Source of the DNA: Sphaerisporangium aureirubrum
GTDB taxonomy: Bacteria > Actinomycetota > Actinomycetes > Streptosporangiales > Streptosporangiaceae
Length of the DNA: 64,000 bases
Assembly (NCBI RefSeq): GCF_042658925.1
Contig: NZ_JBHSRF010000016.1
Location: 69,132 to 133,131, forward strand
Direction: 5' to 3'
Positions 42,859-54,208 of the stretch are shown here, one piece after another (within the stretch, counting starts at the first letter, position 1; each line of letters begins with the position of its first letter). The notes under the pieces are model-generated. The model worked only from the letters and a program-made list of their open reading frames with translations, made no database searches and was not told where the DNA came from. Both the position numbers and the translations under genes were made by a program.

Positions 42859-43827
42859 TCACCCGCCGGAGCCGCGTGAACGTTCCCAGGCGCGCACCCG
42901 CTCGCGGTAGTCGCGCGCCGCGGCGCGCAGCTCGGCCTCGGGGTCCAGATTGGCCGCCCTGGCCCGTCCCACCAGGTCGAACAGCTCGCGGCCGATGCCC
43001 TGCCCGACGGCGCGGGCCAGCGTGGCCGGCACGCCCGCCCGCTCGGCCCGGCTCTGCAGGCCGTGGGCCAGCGACAGCGCGGGCTGGCCCATCGGGACGC
43101 CGTCCAGCAGCGAGTCCCAGCCCTTGGCCGCGCGCTCGGCGGCCTTGATCGTGTCCCAGTTGTCGCTGACCTCGTCGGCGCCGCTGACGGCGGTGTCCGC
43201 GAACACGTGCGGATGGCGGCGCACCAGCTTGTCCACGATGCCGGCCGCCACGTCGTCCACGTCGAAACCGCCCTCGTCCGCGGTGCGCTCCTGCGCGAGG
43301 CGGGCGTGGAACACCACCTGGAGCAGCAGGTCGCCTAGCTCCTCGCGCAGCGCCGCGTGGTCGCCGTCCTCGATGGTGGCCAGGACCTCGTAGGCCTCCT
43401 CCAGGAGGTACGGCACCAGCGACTCGTGGGTCTGCTTGGCGTCCCACGGGCACGAGCGGCGCAGCCGGTCCATCACGGTGACGAGGTCGAGCACGCGGGA
43501 GCCCGGCAGGTCGTACGACCCGGGGATCACCTCGATCACCGGCGGCTCGGGCATGGCCAGCGCGGCGTGCCCGACGGCGCGCATCAGGGCCTCGTCGCCG
43601 TCCTGCGCGGCCAGCCACACCACGGTGCCCTCGGCGCCCCGGCGGGCCAGCGCCGCGGCGTCCGGCGCGACGACCTCGACCGCGACGCCCTCCTCGGCGA
43701 GGTAGGGCAGCGCCGGGTGATCGGCCGCGCCGGTGAGCACCGGGCCGTCCTTGAGGACGGCCCAGGCCCGGCCGCTGAGCAGGCCGGGCGCCACCCGGGG
43801 CGAGGTGGTGACGAGGACGAGCGTCAC
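42859..43827 (-). CDS. mazG: MazG nucleoside triphosphate pyrophosphohydrolase
   Basis: A 322-residue protein. An N-terminal ~95-residue domain is variable. The MazG core begins DRLRRSCPWDAKQTHESLVP and has the metal-binding EEAYEVLATIEDGD and REELGDLLLQVVFHARLAQE motifs. It hydrolyses non-canonical NTPs to NMPs. The GTG start lies one base after the upstream lipoprotein stop, so both are translated from one mRNA, matching the mfd-mazG-lpqU-eno neighbourhood of mycobacteria although the order of the lipoprotein differs. Confidence 0.93.
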   Translation of the reverse strand: MTLVLVTTSPRVAPGLLSGRAWAVLKDGPVLTGAADHPALPYLAEEGVAVEVVAPDAAALARRGAEGTVVWLAAQDGDEALMRAVGHAALAMPEPPVIEVIPGSYDLPGSRVLDLVTVMDRLRRSCPWDAKQTHESLVPYLLEEAYEVLATIEDGDHAALREELGDLLLQVVFHARLAQERTADEGGFDVDDVAAGIVDKLVRRHPHVFADTAVSGADEVSDNWDTIKAAERAAKGWDSLLDGVPMGQPALSLAHGLQSRAERAGVPATLARAVGQGIGRELFDLVGRARAANLDPEAELRAAARDYRERVRAWERSRGSGG

Positions 43828-43828
43828 G

Positions 43829-44461
43829 TCACTGACCGGCGGCGGGGTCCGGCTGGGCGCTCGGCTCTCCCCCGGCGGGCGTGCCGAACCGGTTCTCGTC
43901 GATCAGGCCCTGCTGGAGGTTCCACGAGCCGAAGCGGTGCGAGACGGAGATCGGGATCTTGTCCATCTGCTCGAACAGCTTCTGCTGCGCCGCCTGGGTG
44001 GACGCCTGGTCGCTCAGGTTGGCGCCGTACTTCTGCAGGGACTTCTGGTAGATCACCGCGGTGCGGATCCAGCGGCGGGTCTCCGACGGCGGCACGCCAC
44101 GCTGGAGGGCGGCCGGGCCGATGGTCTGGATCCCGCCCTGCTCGGTGATGAACTTGTCGACCTCGCCGTCGGTCACCACGACACCGTTGCGCGCGGCGTA
44201 CTGCTCGAACTGGCGGAAGTTGATCAGCTGGAGCAGTACCGCCCTCGGCACCGAGGGCATCTGAAGCTGGCTCTCGGGGATCTTGGCCTGCTTCAACGCG
44301 GCCTGGTACTCGGTGACGTCCGCGGTCAGCTCCTTGGAGGTGATCCGGACGTCGCCGACCGTGGCCGCCGTGCCGACCCCCACCGGGGAGGACGAGCAGG
44401 CGGTCAGCGCGACACCCGCGGCCACCACGGCCAGCAGCACGCGCACAGCGTTCGACTTCAC
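43829..44461 (-). CDS. SurA-N/foldase-like lipoprotein
   Basis: A 210-residue exported lipoprotein. The GTG at 44461, preceded by AAGGGA, starts a signal peptide ending LTAC. The mature region VGDVRITSKELTADVTEYQA through QGGIQTIGPAALQRGVPPSE resembles the SurA N-terminal chaperone domain of PrsA/SurA proteins. The peptidyl-prolyl isomerase domain itself is missing. It may help fold exported proteins. It sits between mfd and mazG in an operon-like arrangement. Confidence 0.82.
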   Translation of the reverse strand: MKSNAVRVLLAVVAAGVALTACSSSPVGVGTAATVGDVRITSKELTADVTEYQAALKQAKIPESQLQMPSVPRAVLLQLINFRQFEQYAARNGVVVTDGEVDKFITEQGGIQTIGPAALQRGVPPSETRRWIRTAVIYQKSLQKYGANLSDQASTQAAQQKLFEQMDKIPISVSHRFGSWNLQQGLIDENRFGTPAGGEPSAQPDPAAGQ

Positions 44462-44540
44462 GTGAGGTCCCTTCAACAGACGCGGGTAACTCTACTCAAA
44501 CCCGCGAGTGGGGTCACCGGCCGTCCGCCCCGGCGCCCGA

Positions 44541-48134
<3,594 letters not shown>

Positions 48135-48479
48135 CTCAGAAATGCCCCCACATGGTCACGCCCGCCTCTGCTCGCCTCGCGGACGGCCTGGTACGGCCGC
48201 GAGCATCCCACGTGGCGACTTGGCCGCGCGCCACCGGCCGGCCACAGCGCAGGGGCGGCACGCGTGATCCCCGGGTCCATCGGACCACCGGGGCCCCCTC
48301 AAGGCTACTTCCCCCTCGCGCTTGCCACGCCGGGAACCACCCCTCCGTCCGGCTTGATCGGCGTTATATCGAAATAGCAGCCTGAATCGGGTGGATCGCC
48401 ACCCATGCTCGTCCACCGGAAAGTGGCCGCGTATGGTAAATCCACTACAGGAAGAGATCGACTGACTACCCTGTGTAGC
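48135..48479. other. 345-bp divergent spacer between mfd and the methyltransferase; no gene seen
   Basis: The left 180 bases are GC-rich and featureless. At 48350-48380 TTGATC and TATATC lie in an AT-richer patch, and TACCCT at about 48466-48471 ends 8 bases before the methyltransferase ATG, compatible with a leaderless promoter. Confidence 0.4.
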
Positions 48480-49211
48480 ATGTCTGAGGTTCGATGGTGG
48501 CCCGCAACCCAAGGTGACGTGTTCAGCCTGCGCATCCGCGAGCTGTGGACCGAACACCTCGGCCGTAGGCTCGACATCCTCGTCGCCGGGTGCGGCCGCG
48601 GCGGCACCTTCGACCTCGACCGCGTCGAGACCCGGATCACCGGCATCGACGAGGACCTCCCCCAGCTCCGCGCCGCCGTCCACGCCCGCAACGACCTCGA
48701 CGCCCGCTTCCTCGGCGACCTCCGCGCCGCCCCCCTGCTCCCCCGCTCCTTCGACGTGGTCCACGTCGCCTTCCTCCTGGAACGCGTCCGCCACGCCGAG
48801 CTCGTCCTCGACCGCATGGTCAACGCCCTGCGCCCCGGCGGCCTCCTGCTGATCCGAATGCGCGACCGCACCACCGCCTACGGCTTCTACGACCGCCACC
48901 TCCCCCACTGGACCCGCCGCCTCCTCTGGCCCCACCTGACCCCCGCCGGCTCCGTGGGCCCCCTCCCCGCCATCTACGAACAGGTCGCCTCCCGAGAAGG
49001 CCTCCACTCCTACTGCCTGATGCGCGGCCTGATGATCGCCGAAGACTACTCAGCCACCAGCGGCCCCGCCCTGAAAGGCCCCCACGCCCCGATAACCCGC
49101 ACCGCCTGCCGCCTGCTCTCCAAACTAACCGCCGGCCGCCTCCCCACCACCCACGACGAAATAACCTTGATCATCCGCAAACCCCAAAACCACTTCGCCC
49201 GCCTCATCTGA
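48480..49211 (+). CDS. SAM-dependent methyltransferase (class I)
   Basis: A 243-residue enzyme with a Rossmann methyltransferase core. Motif I is ILVAGCGRGGTFDLD, the acidic end of strand 2 is ITGIDEDLPQ, motif II/III is FDVVHVAFLLERV (post-I) and ALRPGGLLLIRMRDR is the motif after helix D. It looks like a small-molecule methyltransferase. The substrate is not readable. The ATG at 48480 has no Shine-Dalgarno sequence but a TACCCT hexamer 8 bases upstream. The second half of the gene is extremely C-rich on the coding strand (33 C versus 11 G in 49081-49140). Confidence 0.85.
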   Translation: MSEVRWWPATQGDVFSLRIRELWTEHLGRRLDILVAGCGRGGTFDLDRVETRITGIDEDLPQLRAAVHARNDLDARFLGDLRAAPLLPRSFDVVHVAFLLERVRHAELVLDRMVNALRPGGLLLIRMRDRTTAYGFYDRHLPHWTRRLLWPHLTPAGSVGPLPAIYEQVASREGLHSYCLMRGLMIAEDYSATSGPALKGPHAPITRTACRLLSKLTAGRLPTTHDEITLIIRKPQNHFARLI

Positions 49212-49559
49212 CCCCGCACCCGGCCCCGCCTTCCTCCCCTAGCGACCATTGGAGCTCCGCTTCCGGCGCCGGTACGGCGAGCACCGTCTACGGCTAATCC
49301 GGCGCCGCCGTACGGCGGCAAACCCGGCCGTACGCGCGCCCCCTGGACATGGTCCTTGCGAAGGGGCGCGCTCCGCGCGGATGCCGCAAGGGCTGTTCTC
49401 ATGCGGGGGACACCCCCGCACCCCCGGCCCTGCCGGGTCTCCTCGTTCCCCACCGGACCCCGCGCCCCCGCGCAGACGTGCCCCCGCGCAGAGCCGTATG
49501 GCGGCCCGCGGGGGGGTGTTCGCATCGCTAGGGGTCGTGGTTGGAAATATCCTGTGGCG
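49212..49559. repeat. Repeat-bearing spacer: E1 (about 49260-49330) and inverted E2 (about 49345-49445)
   Basis: The E1 copy runs CTTCCGGCGCCGGTACGGCG to CGCCGTACGGCGGCAAACCC. It is followed by the E2 copy with CGCGCTCCGCGCGG, GCGGGGGACACCCCCGC and GCCCTGCCGGG. This repeats the arrangement at 3.7 kb. From 49500 to 49559 the sequence changes to an AT-richer start region with TATCCT at 49548-49553. Confidence 0.85.
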
Positions 49560-50780
49560 GTGGCAGATCTGGAGTGGACGCCTGATGCGCGGGAGCTTGC
49601 GGACCTTGAGTTGTTGTGTTCGGGGGGGTTCGCTCCGCTGACCGGCTTCATGGGGGCGGCGGACGTCGGGTCGGTGGAGGAGACGGGGCGGCTCGTGGAC
49701 GGGACGCCTTGGCCGGACGCGATCACGTTGGAACTGCCGGACGACCATCCGGTGGTGTCTGGGCAGGAGCTCATCCTGCGCGATCCTGAGGGGGCGGCCG
49801 TGGCGACCCTCTTGGTGACCGAGCGGGCGCACGGGCTGGTGGCCGGAACCGTGACAGCGCTGGGTGCGTCCGAGCACGGGCCGTTCGCGAGGCTGCGGCA
49901 CACGCCGGCGCAGATCCGGGAGCAGGCGACCGGGGCCCTTCTCGCCGTCACCATGCGCGGGCCGCTGGACGACCTGGACGAGATCATCGCCACCGCCCGG
50001 GAGCTGGACGCGACGATCCTGCTCCTCCCCCTGGCGTACGGCGAAGGCGGCCCCGCCGTGGTGAGGGCGGCGCTCAAGGCCCGCGACCGCCTCCCGGACG
50101 GCACCCTGCTCGCCGCCGTCCCCCTCGCGCCACGGGAACGCGAGATCGATCTCGAACTCCGCGAGCACATCGCCACCGCCTACGGCGCGGAGGAACACCT
50201 GGCGGGCCCCGAGCCCGTCACCCTCCCCGGCCCCCCGCACCGCCGGGGCGTGGTCGTCTTCTTCACCGGCCTCTCGGGCTCCGGCAAGTCCACAGTCGCC
50301 CGCGGCCTCCGCGACGCGCTACTGGAGGACGGCACCCGCCCCCTCACCTACCTGGACGGCGACGAGGTCCGCAGGATCCTCTCCGCGGGCCTCACCTTCT
50401 CCAAGCAGGACCGCGACCTCAACATCCGCAGAATAGGCTTCGTCGCCGCCGAGGTCGCCAGGCACGGCGGCCTCGCCGTCTGCGCCCCCATCGCCCCGTA
50501 CGCGGCCACCCGCGAAGAGGTCCGCCACATGGTCGAGTCCGTGGGCGCCGACTTCCTCCTCGTCCACATCTCCACCCCGCTGGAGGAGTGTGAACGCCGC
50601 GACCGCAAGGGCCTCTACGCCAAGGCCCGCGCCGGCGTCATCCCCGAGTTCACCGGCATCTCCGACCCCTACGAGGAACCGGACGACGCCGACCTCACCA
50701 TCGACACCACCGGCATCCCCGTCACCCGCGCGGTGGACTCCGTCCTCGGCCTGCTCAGACAGGGCGGCTGGCTGAGGTGA
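49560..50780 (+). CDS. cysC: Adenylyl-sulfate kinase with N-terminal ATP-sulfurylase-like domain
   Basis: A 406-residue fusion. Residues about 1-215 resemble a shortened ATP sulfurylase (ADLELLCSGGFAPLTGFMGA; RLPDGTLLAAVPL), but the canonical QxRN and HxxH catalytic motifs are not visible, so this half may be regulatory or inactive. From residue 230 comes APS kinase: the P-loop FFTGLSGSGKST (about 237), LDGDEVRRILSAGLTFSKQD, ERRDRKGLYAKARAG. It makes PAPS, the sulfate donor for sulfotransferases such as the three encoded 8-14 kb downstream. The GTG at 49560 is chosen because TATCCT ends 6 bases upstream, a leaderless layout. GTG 49554 is the alternative. Confidence 0.88.
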   Translation: MADLEWTPDARELADLELLCSGGFAPLTGFMGAADVGSVEETGRLVDGTPWPDAITLELPDDHPVVSGQELILRDPEGAAVATLLVTERAHGLVAGTVTALGASEHGPFARLRHTPAQIREQATGALLAVTMRGPLDDLDEIIATARELDATILLLPLAYGEGGPAVVRAALKARDRLPDGTLLAAVPLAPREREIDLELREHIATAYGAEEHLAGPEPVTLPGPPHRRGVVVFFTGLSGSGKSTVARGLRDALLEDGTRPLTYLDGDEVRRILSAGLTFSKQDRDLNIRRIGFVAAEVARHGGLAVCAPIAPYAATREEVRHMVESVGADFLLVHISTPLEECERRDRKGLYAKARAGVIPEFTGISDPYEEPDDADLTIDTTGIPVTRAVDSVLGLLRQGGWLR

Positions 50781-50884
50781 GACCCCCGGCCATTACGGGC
50801 TGAGCACACAACGCCCCGTTCGCCCCGCCGACGCATGATGATGGATTCATCCCTCACGCGCGCAAGCGGCAGGACGGACGGATC

Positions 50885-51259
50885 ATGATCGATTCGAATG
50901 GACTGACCCTCCACGTGCTCCCCGCCGATGACGGCGATCCGGAGGAACTGGCCGAGCTCATCGGCCGTCTACGCACCGAACTCCTCGACCTGGACGTGCT
51001 GTCCGCCGACGTCCCCGCACCGGAGGACGTCCCGGAGGCCGCCAAAGGTCTCGGCGGAGTGCCCGGCTGGCTGGTGGTCCAGCTCGGCACCCTGGAAGGG
51101 CTGCGGGCCATGGTGACCGCCGTCAGGAACTGGGTGTCCCGGAGCGGCAGAACCGTCGAGATCACCATCGCGGGCGACACGCTCAAGCTGACCGCCGTCA
51201 CCGCCGAGCAGCAGCAGAGGATCATCGATGCGTGGCTCGCCCGGCACGCCGCCCCCTGA
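50885..51259 (+). CDS. EACC1-like effector-associated protein, 124 aa
   Basis: A 124-residue soluble alpha/beta protein: LTLHVLPADDGDPEELAELI, GWLVVQLGTLEGLRAMVTAV, WVSRSGRTVEITIAGDTLKL and TAVTAEQQQRIIDAWLARH. This pattern (a beta strand, a long helix with RTEL, a second half ending in a strand and a helix) fits the effector-associated constant component 1 (EACC1) family. That family is encoded beside caspase, trypsin or TIR effectors in conflict systems of multicellular bacteria. The ATG follows AGGACGGACGG. It overlaps the next gene by 32 bp, so the two are a unit. Exact role in the family is not known. Confidence 0.78.
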   Translation: MIDSNGLTLHVLPADDGDPEELAELIGRLRTELLDLDVLSADVPAPEDVPEAAKGLGGVPGWLVVQLGTLEGLRAMVTAVRNWVSRSGRTVEITIAGDTLKLTAVTAEQQQRIIDAWLARHAAP

Positions 51260-52826
51260 CCCCCTCGGCGGCCCGCGCGCCGCCCTCATCGTGGCCACCA
51301 TGTCCCACGACGACCAGGCCCTGCGCCGCCTGCGCGCCCCGGGCCGCGACGCCGCCGCGCTCGCCGAGACCCTGGCCGACCCGGACATCGGCGGCTTCGC
51401 GGTCACCTCGGTGACCGACCGGCCCATGTGGGAGATCCGCCTGGCCGTGCAGGACTTCCTGCACGACCGGGGCACCCGGGACCTCGTACTGGTCTACCTG
51501 TCCTGCCACGGGCTCCTGGACGAGTACCGCCGGCTGTACTTCGCGGCCACCGACACCCGGAAGGACCGTCTCGCGGCCACCGCGGTGGAGGCGGCATGGC
51601 TCATGGACCTGATGGAGCACTGCCGGGCCCGCCGCCAGATCCTCATCCTGGACGCGTGCTTCAGCGGCGCGTTCGCCCACCGCGCCAAGGCCGGCGGAAC
51701 GGCTCTGGACCTGGAGCACCGCCTCCTCGGCCCGGGCCGCGGCCGGGTGGTGCTCACCGCGTCCACCGCGACCGAGTACTCCTTCGAGGGCCGGCCCGGC
51801 GCGGCGGCCGGCACTACCGGCTCGGTCTTCACCACCGCCCTGGTCGACGGCCTGCGCACAGGCGCGGCGGACCTCGACGGCGACGGCCTCATCAGCGTGG
51901 ACGAGGCCTACCACTTCGCGTTCGACCAGGTCCAGGCGTCGGGAAGCCCTCAGACACCGCAGCGCTGGTTGTACGGCGCCGAGGGGCACATCGTGCTCGC
52001 CCGCAGCCCCGCCGGGCCGAGAACGGGAACGGCACCACCTCAGTCCCCCGTCCGGCGTCCCGGGCGGCGGAGGGCGGCCTTCTCGCTGGCCGCCGCCGGC
52101 GCGGTGGCCGTCGCCACCGTGATCGCCTGGTCCGTGACCGGCCTCCCGGGGACCGCGCCCACACCCACCCCCTCGGCCACGCCGAACCCGTACAACACTC
52201 GCGATCACACCATCAGATGGGAGCTGCTCCCCGAGGCGCCGCCGGTGACGGGCCACGTTAAGTACACGATCGACTTCACCAGGTCCGCGACCGGCTGGAC
52301 CACAGGGCGGGCGGGGATCGGCACGGTCAGCCGCTCGGCGGACGGCCTGACGGTGCACCCCACCCAGAACAAGCAGATCTTCATACTGCCCGTCCCGGGA
52401 CCGCCCCCCGGCACCCGTGCCGAGCACATGTCGTCGGTGGTCCGCTTCAACTCAGGGCAGGGCGCGTGGGGGCTGTGGTGCCGGGGCAGCGAGCGCGCCG
52501 GCGGGGCGCGGTACAGGTTCGTCATGAGCCACACGGGATCGGTCGCCATCTTCGCCGGAGGCGGCTACGACGACACGACGCAGTGGTGGGCGCTGAAGGG
52601 AATCGACCTCGACCGCCCGATCGCGCTGCGCGCCTCCTGCATGGACGTCTCGGAGAGCGGCCCGGTACGGCTGGAGTTCGCGGTCAACGGGCGGACCGTC
52701 CTCACCCATCGGCCCAGGACGCTCATCGGCCCCGGCTACTCGGGCCTCGAGGCCTGGGCGTTCCTGGACGTCGCCGGCCCGACGGCCGACGTGACCTTCA
52801 CCTCGTTGGAGATCACCGGCTCCTGA
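51228..52826 (+). CDS. Caspase-family (C14) peptidase with transmembrane helix and C-terminal beta-sandwich
   Basis: A 532-residue protein. Residues about 15-260 are a caspase-like peptidase: RAALIVATMSHDDQ (strand 1), catalytic His94 in YLSCHGLLDE, catalytic Cys144 in LILDACFSGAF, then LTASTATEYSFEG. A Pro-rich linker and one transmembrane helix (AAFSLAAAGAVAVATVIAWS, about residues 281-305) follow. The final ~200 residues (IDFTRSATGWTT, RFVMSHTGSVAIFAGGGYDD, LEFAVNGRTVLTHR) look like a laminin-G/concanavalin-type sandwich outside the cell. It could sense a surface ligand and activate the cytoplasmic protease. The start overlaps the EACC1 gene. A GTG at 51291 is possible. Confidence 0.85.
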   Translation: MRGSPGTPPPDPLGGPRAALIVATMSHDDQALRRLRAPGRDAAALAETLADPDIGGFAVTSVTDRPMWEIRLAVQDFLHDRGTRDLVLVYLSCHGLLDEYRRLYFAATDTRKDRLAATAVEAAWLMDLMEHCRARRQILILDACFSGAFAHRAKAGGTALDLEHRLLGPGRGRVVLTASTATEYSFEGRPGAAAGTTGSVFTTALVDGLRTGAADLDGDGLISVDEAYHFAFDQVQASGSPQTPQRWLYGAEGHIVLARSPAGPRTGTAPPQSPVRRPGRRRAAFSLAAAGAVAVATVIAWSVTGLPGTAPTPTPSATPNPYNTRDHTIRWELLPEAPPVTGHVKYTIDFTRSATGWTTGRAGIGTVSRSADGLTVHPTQNKQIFILPVPGPPPGTRAEHMSSVVRFNSGQGAWGLWCRGSERAGGARYRFVMSHTGSVAIFAGGGYDDTTQWWALKGIDLDRPIALRASCMDVSESGPVRLEFAVNGRTVLTHRPRTLIGPGYSGLEAWAFLDVAGPTADVTFTSLEITGS

Positions 52827-52832
52827 GTCCCG

Positions 52833-53957
52833 TCAGTGGTCCGGGACGGGGGTTGAGCTGAAGTACGGGGCTCGGGCCAGTTCGGTGAAGGCGTGGGCGG
52901 TGGGTGGGGTGGTGTCGAAGCGGGTGTCGCCTCGGGGGGCGTTCGGGGAGTCGAAGTAGACGAGGGCCTTGATCTGGGGGTAGCCGCGGATCTGGCGGCG
53001 GACGGAGTTGTAGAAGGTGGCCTTGAAGGCGGGGTCCTCCGGGCGGTCGAAGGCGCCCCATTCGGCGATCATGATGGGCTTGCCGGGGAAGCGGGTCTGG
53101 GTCCAGCGGTAGAAACCGGGCCAGGGGGCGTGGTCGGGGCGGATCTTGTCGACCAGGGCGGCGAAGTCGTCGACGCGGCGGTCGGCGTAGGGGTCCAGGC
53201 CGATCCAGTCGACGACGTCGTCGCCGGGGTAGAGGCGTTCGAACCACGGCTTGGTGGCCCAGTTGGGGGCGCCCATGTAGGTCATGACGGTCACGGCGTT
53301 CTTGACGCCGCGGTAGCGCAGGCGCTGGACGACGTGGCGGTACATGGCGGCGTAGTCGTCGGCGGTCATGCCGGAGCCGGGGCGGGGGCGGACGTCGTTC
53401 TCGGGCTCGTGGTGGATGGTGAGGAAGAACCTGCGAGGGAGATCCCGGTTGATGTCGGCGGCCAGGCGGTCGATGCGGCGGTCGATCGCGCCGGTGGCGA
53501 TCTCGGCCCAGGTGCGGCGCAGTGACGGCTTCCAGTTGATCAGCAGCAGGCGGGTGCGGGCCAGCCGCCGCTCGGCGGGGGTGGGGAACGGCTCGCCGCC
53601 CCGGTGGTAGACGTGCACGATGTCCGCCTTGCGGCCCATGCGCTCCTCGGCGGTGGCGAGCGCCTCGGCGGGGGGACGGCCGCCGAAGACGTCCGGCGCG
53701 ACGCCCCACCAGGCGCCGCAGCTCGGGATGAGCTTGGCGGTGGCGGCACAGCCGGGGGCGCCGCCGGGGATGTTCGCCGCGGAGATGGGTGGCCGGTCCG
53801 CGGTGGCGTCCCGGTCGGGCCGTACCGCGGCCACGGTGTAGGCGAGCAATCCGCAGGAGGCGATGATTCCTGCCCCGAAGACCCATATTCCCGTCACTTT
53901 ACGCAAGGCGGCCAAACCCCCTTTTGCAACGTTCACCGTAAGGCTGGTAATCACCAT
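52833..53957 (-). CDS. Glycoside hydrolase, GH26-like, membrane-anchored
   Basis: A 374-residue exported enzyme with an N-terminal transmembrane helix (VFGAGIIASCGLLAYTVAAV). The TIM-barrel part has the acid/base Glu in FLTIHHEPEND and the nucleophile Glu in KPIMIAEWGAFDRP, with VDWIGLDPYADRR between, as in GH26 mannanase/glucanase-like proteins. It probably trims a beta-linked polysaccharide at the surface, fitting its place divergent from the exopolysaccharide operon. ATG 53957 is used. GTG 53936 is an alternative, and neither has a strong Shine-Dalgarno sequence. It ends 6 bp from the caspase gene. Confidence 0.82.
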   Translation of the reverse strand: MVITSLTVNVAKGGLAALRKVTGIWVFGAGIIASCGLLAYTVAAVRPDRDATADRPPISAANIPGGAPGCAATAKLIPSCGAWWGVAPDVFGGRPPAEALATAEERMGRKADIVHVYHRGGEPFPTPAERRLARTRLLLINWKPSLRRTWAEIATGAIDRRIDRLAADINRDLPRRFFLTIHHEPENDVRPRPGSGMTADDYAAMYRHVVQRLRYRGVKNAVTVMTYMGAPNWATKPWFERLYPGDDVVDWIGLDPYADRRVDDFAALVDKIRPDHAPWPGFYRWTQTRFPGKPIMIAEWGAFDRPEDPAFKATFYNSVRRQIRGYPQIKALVYFDSPNAPRGDTRFDTTPPTAHAFTELARAPYFSSTPVPDH

Positions 53958-54208
53958 CCCACTAACCGGCGCCGAATCGGTGGCAACTCGGCATCCCCGC
54001 TACGAGCTGGGCATACGCAATTATGGAAATGTCCGAATATTAACCTTAGGTGGGCCGGTATGCGCTCCAGCTAAAACCCCGATATCCGATCCCGCGGCCA
54101 CTCCGCGCGCCTATAGTTCTCTCCATCAATTGCCGCCCCCGAAACACCCGAGCACCCCCGCGCCGAGCGGGCCGGCACGACCCCCGCACCGAGAGGCATG
54201 CCGATTCC

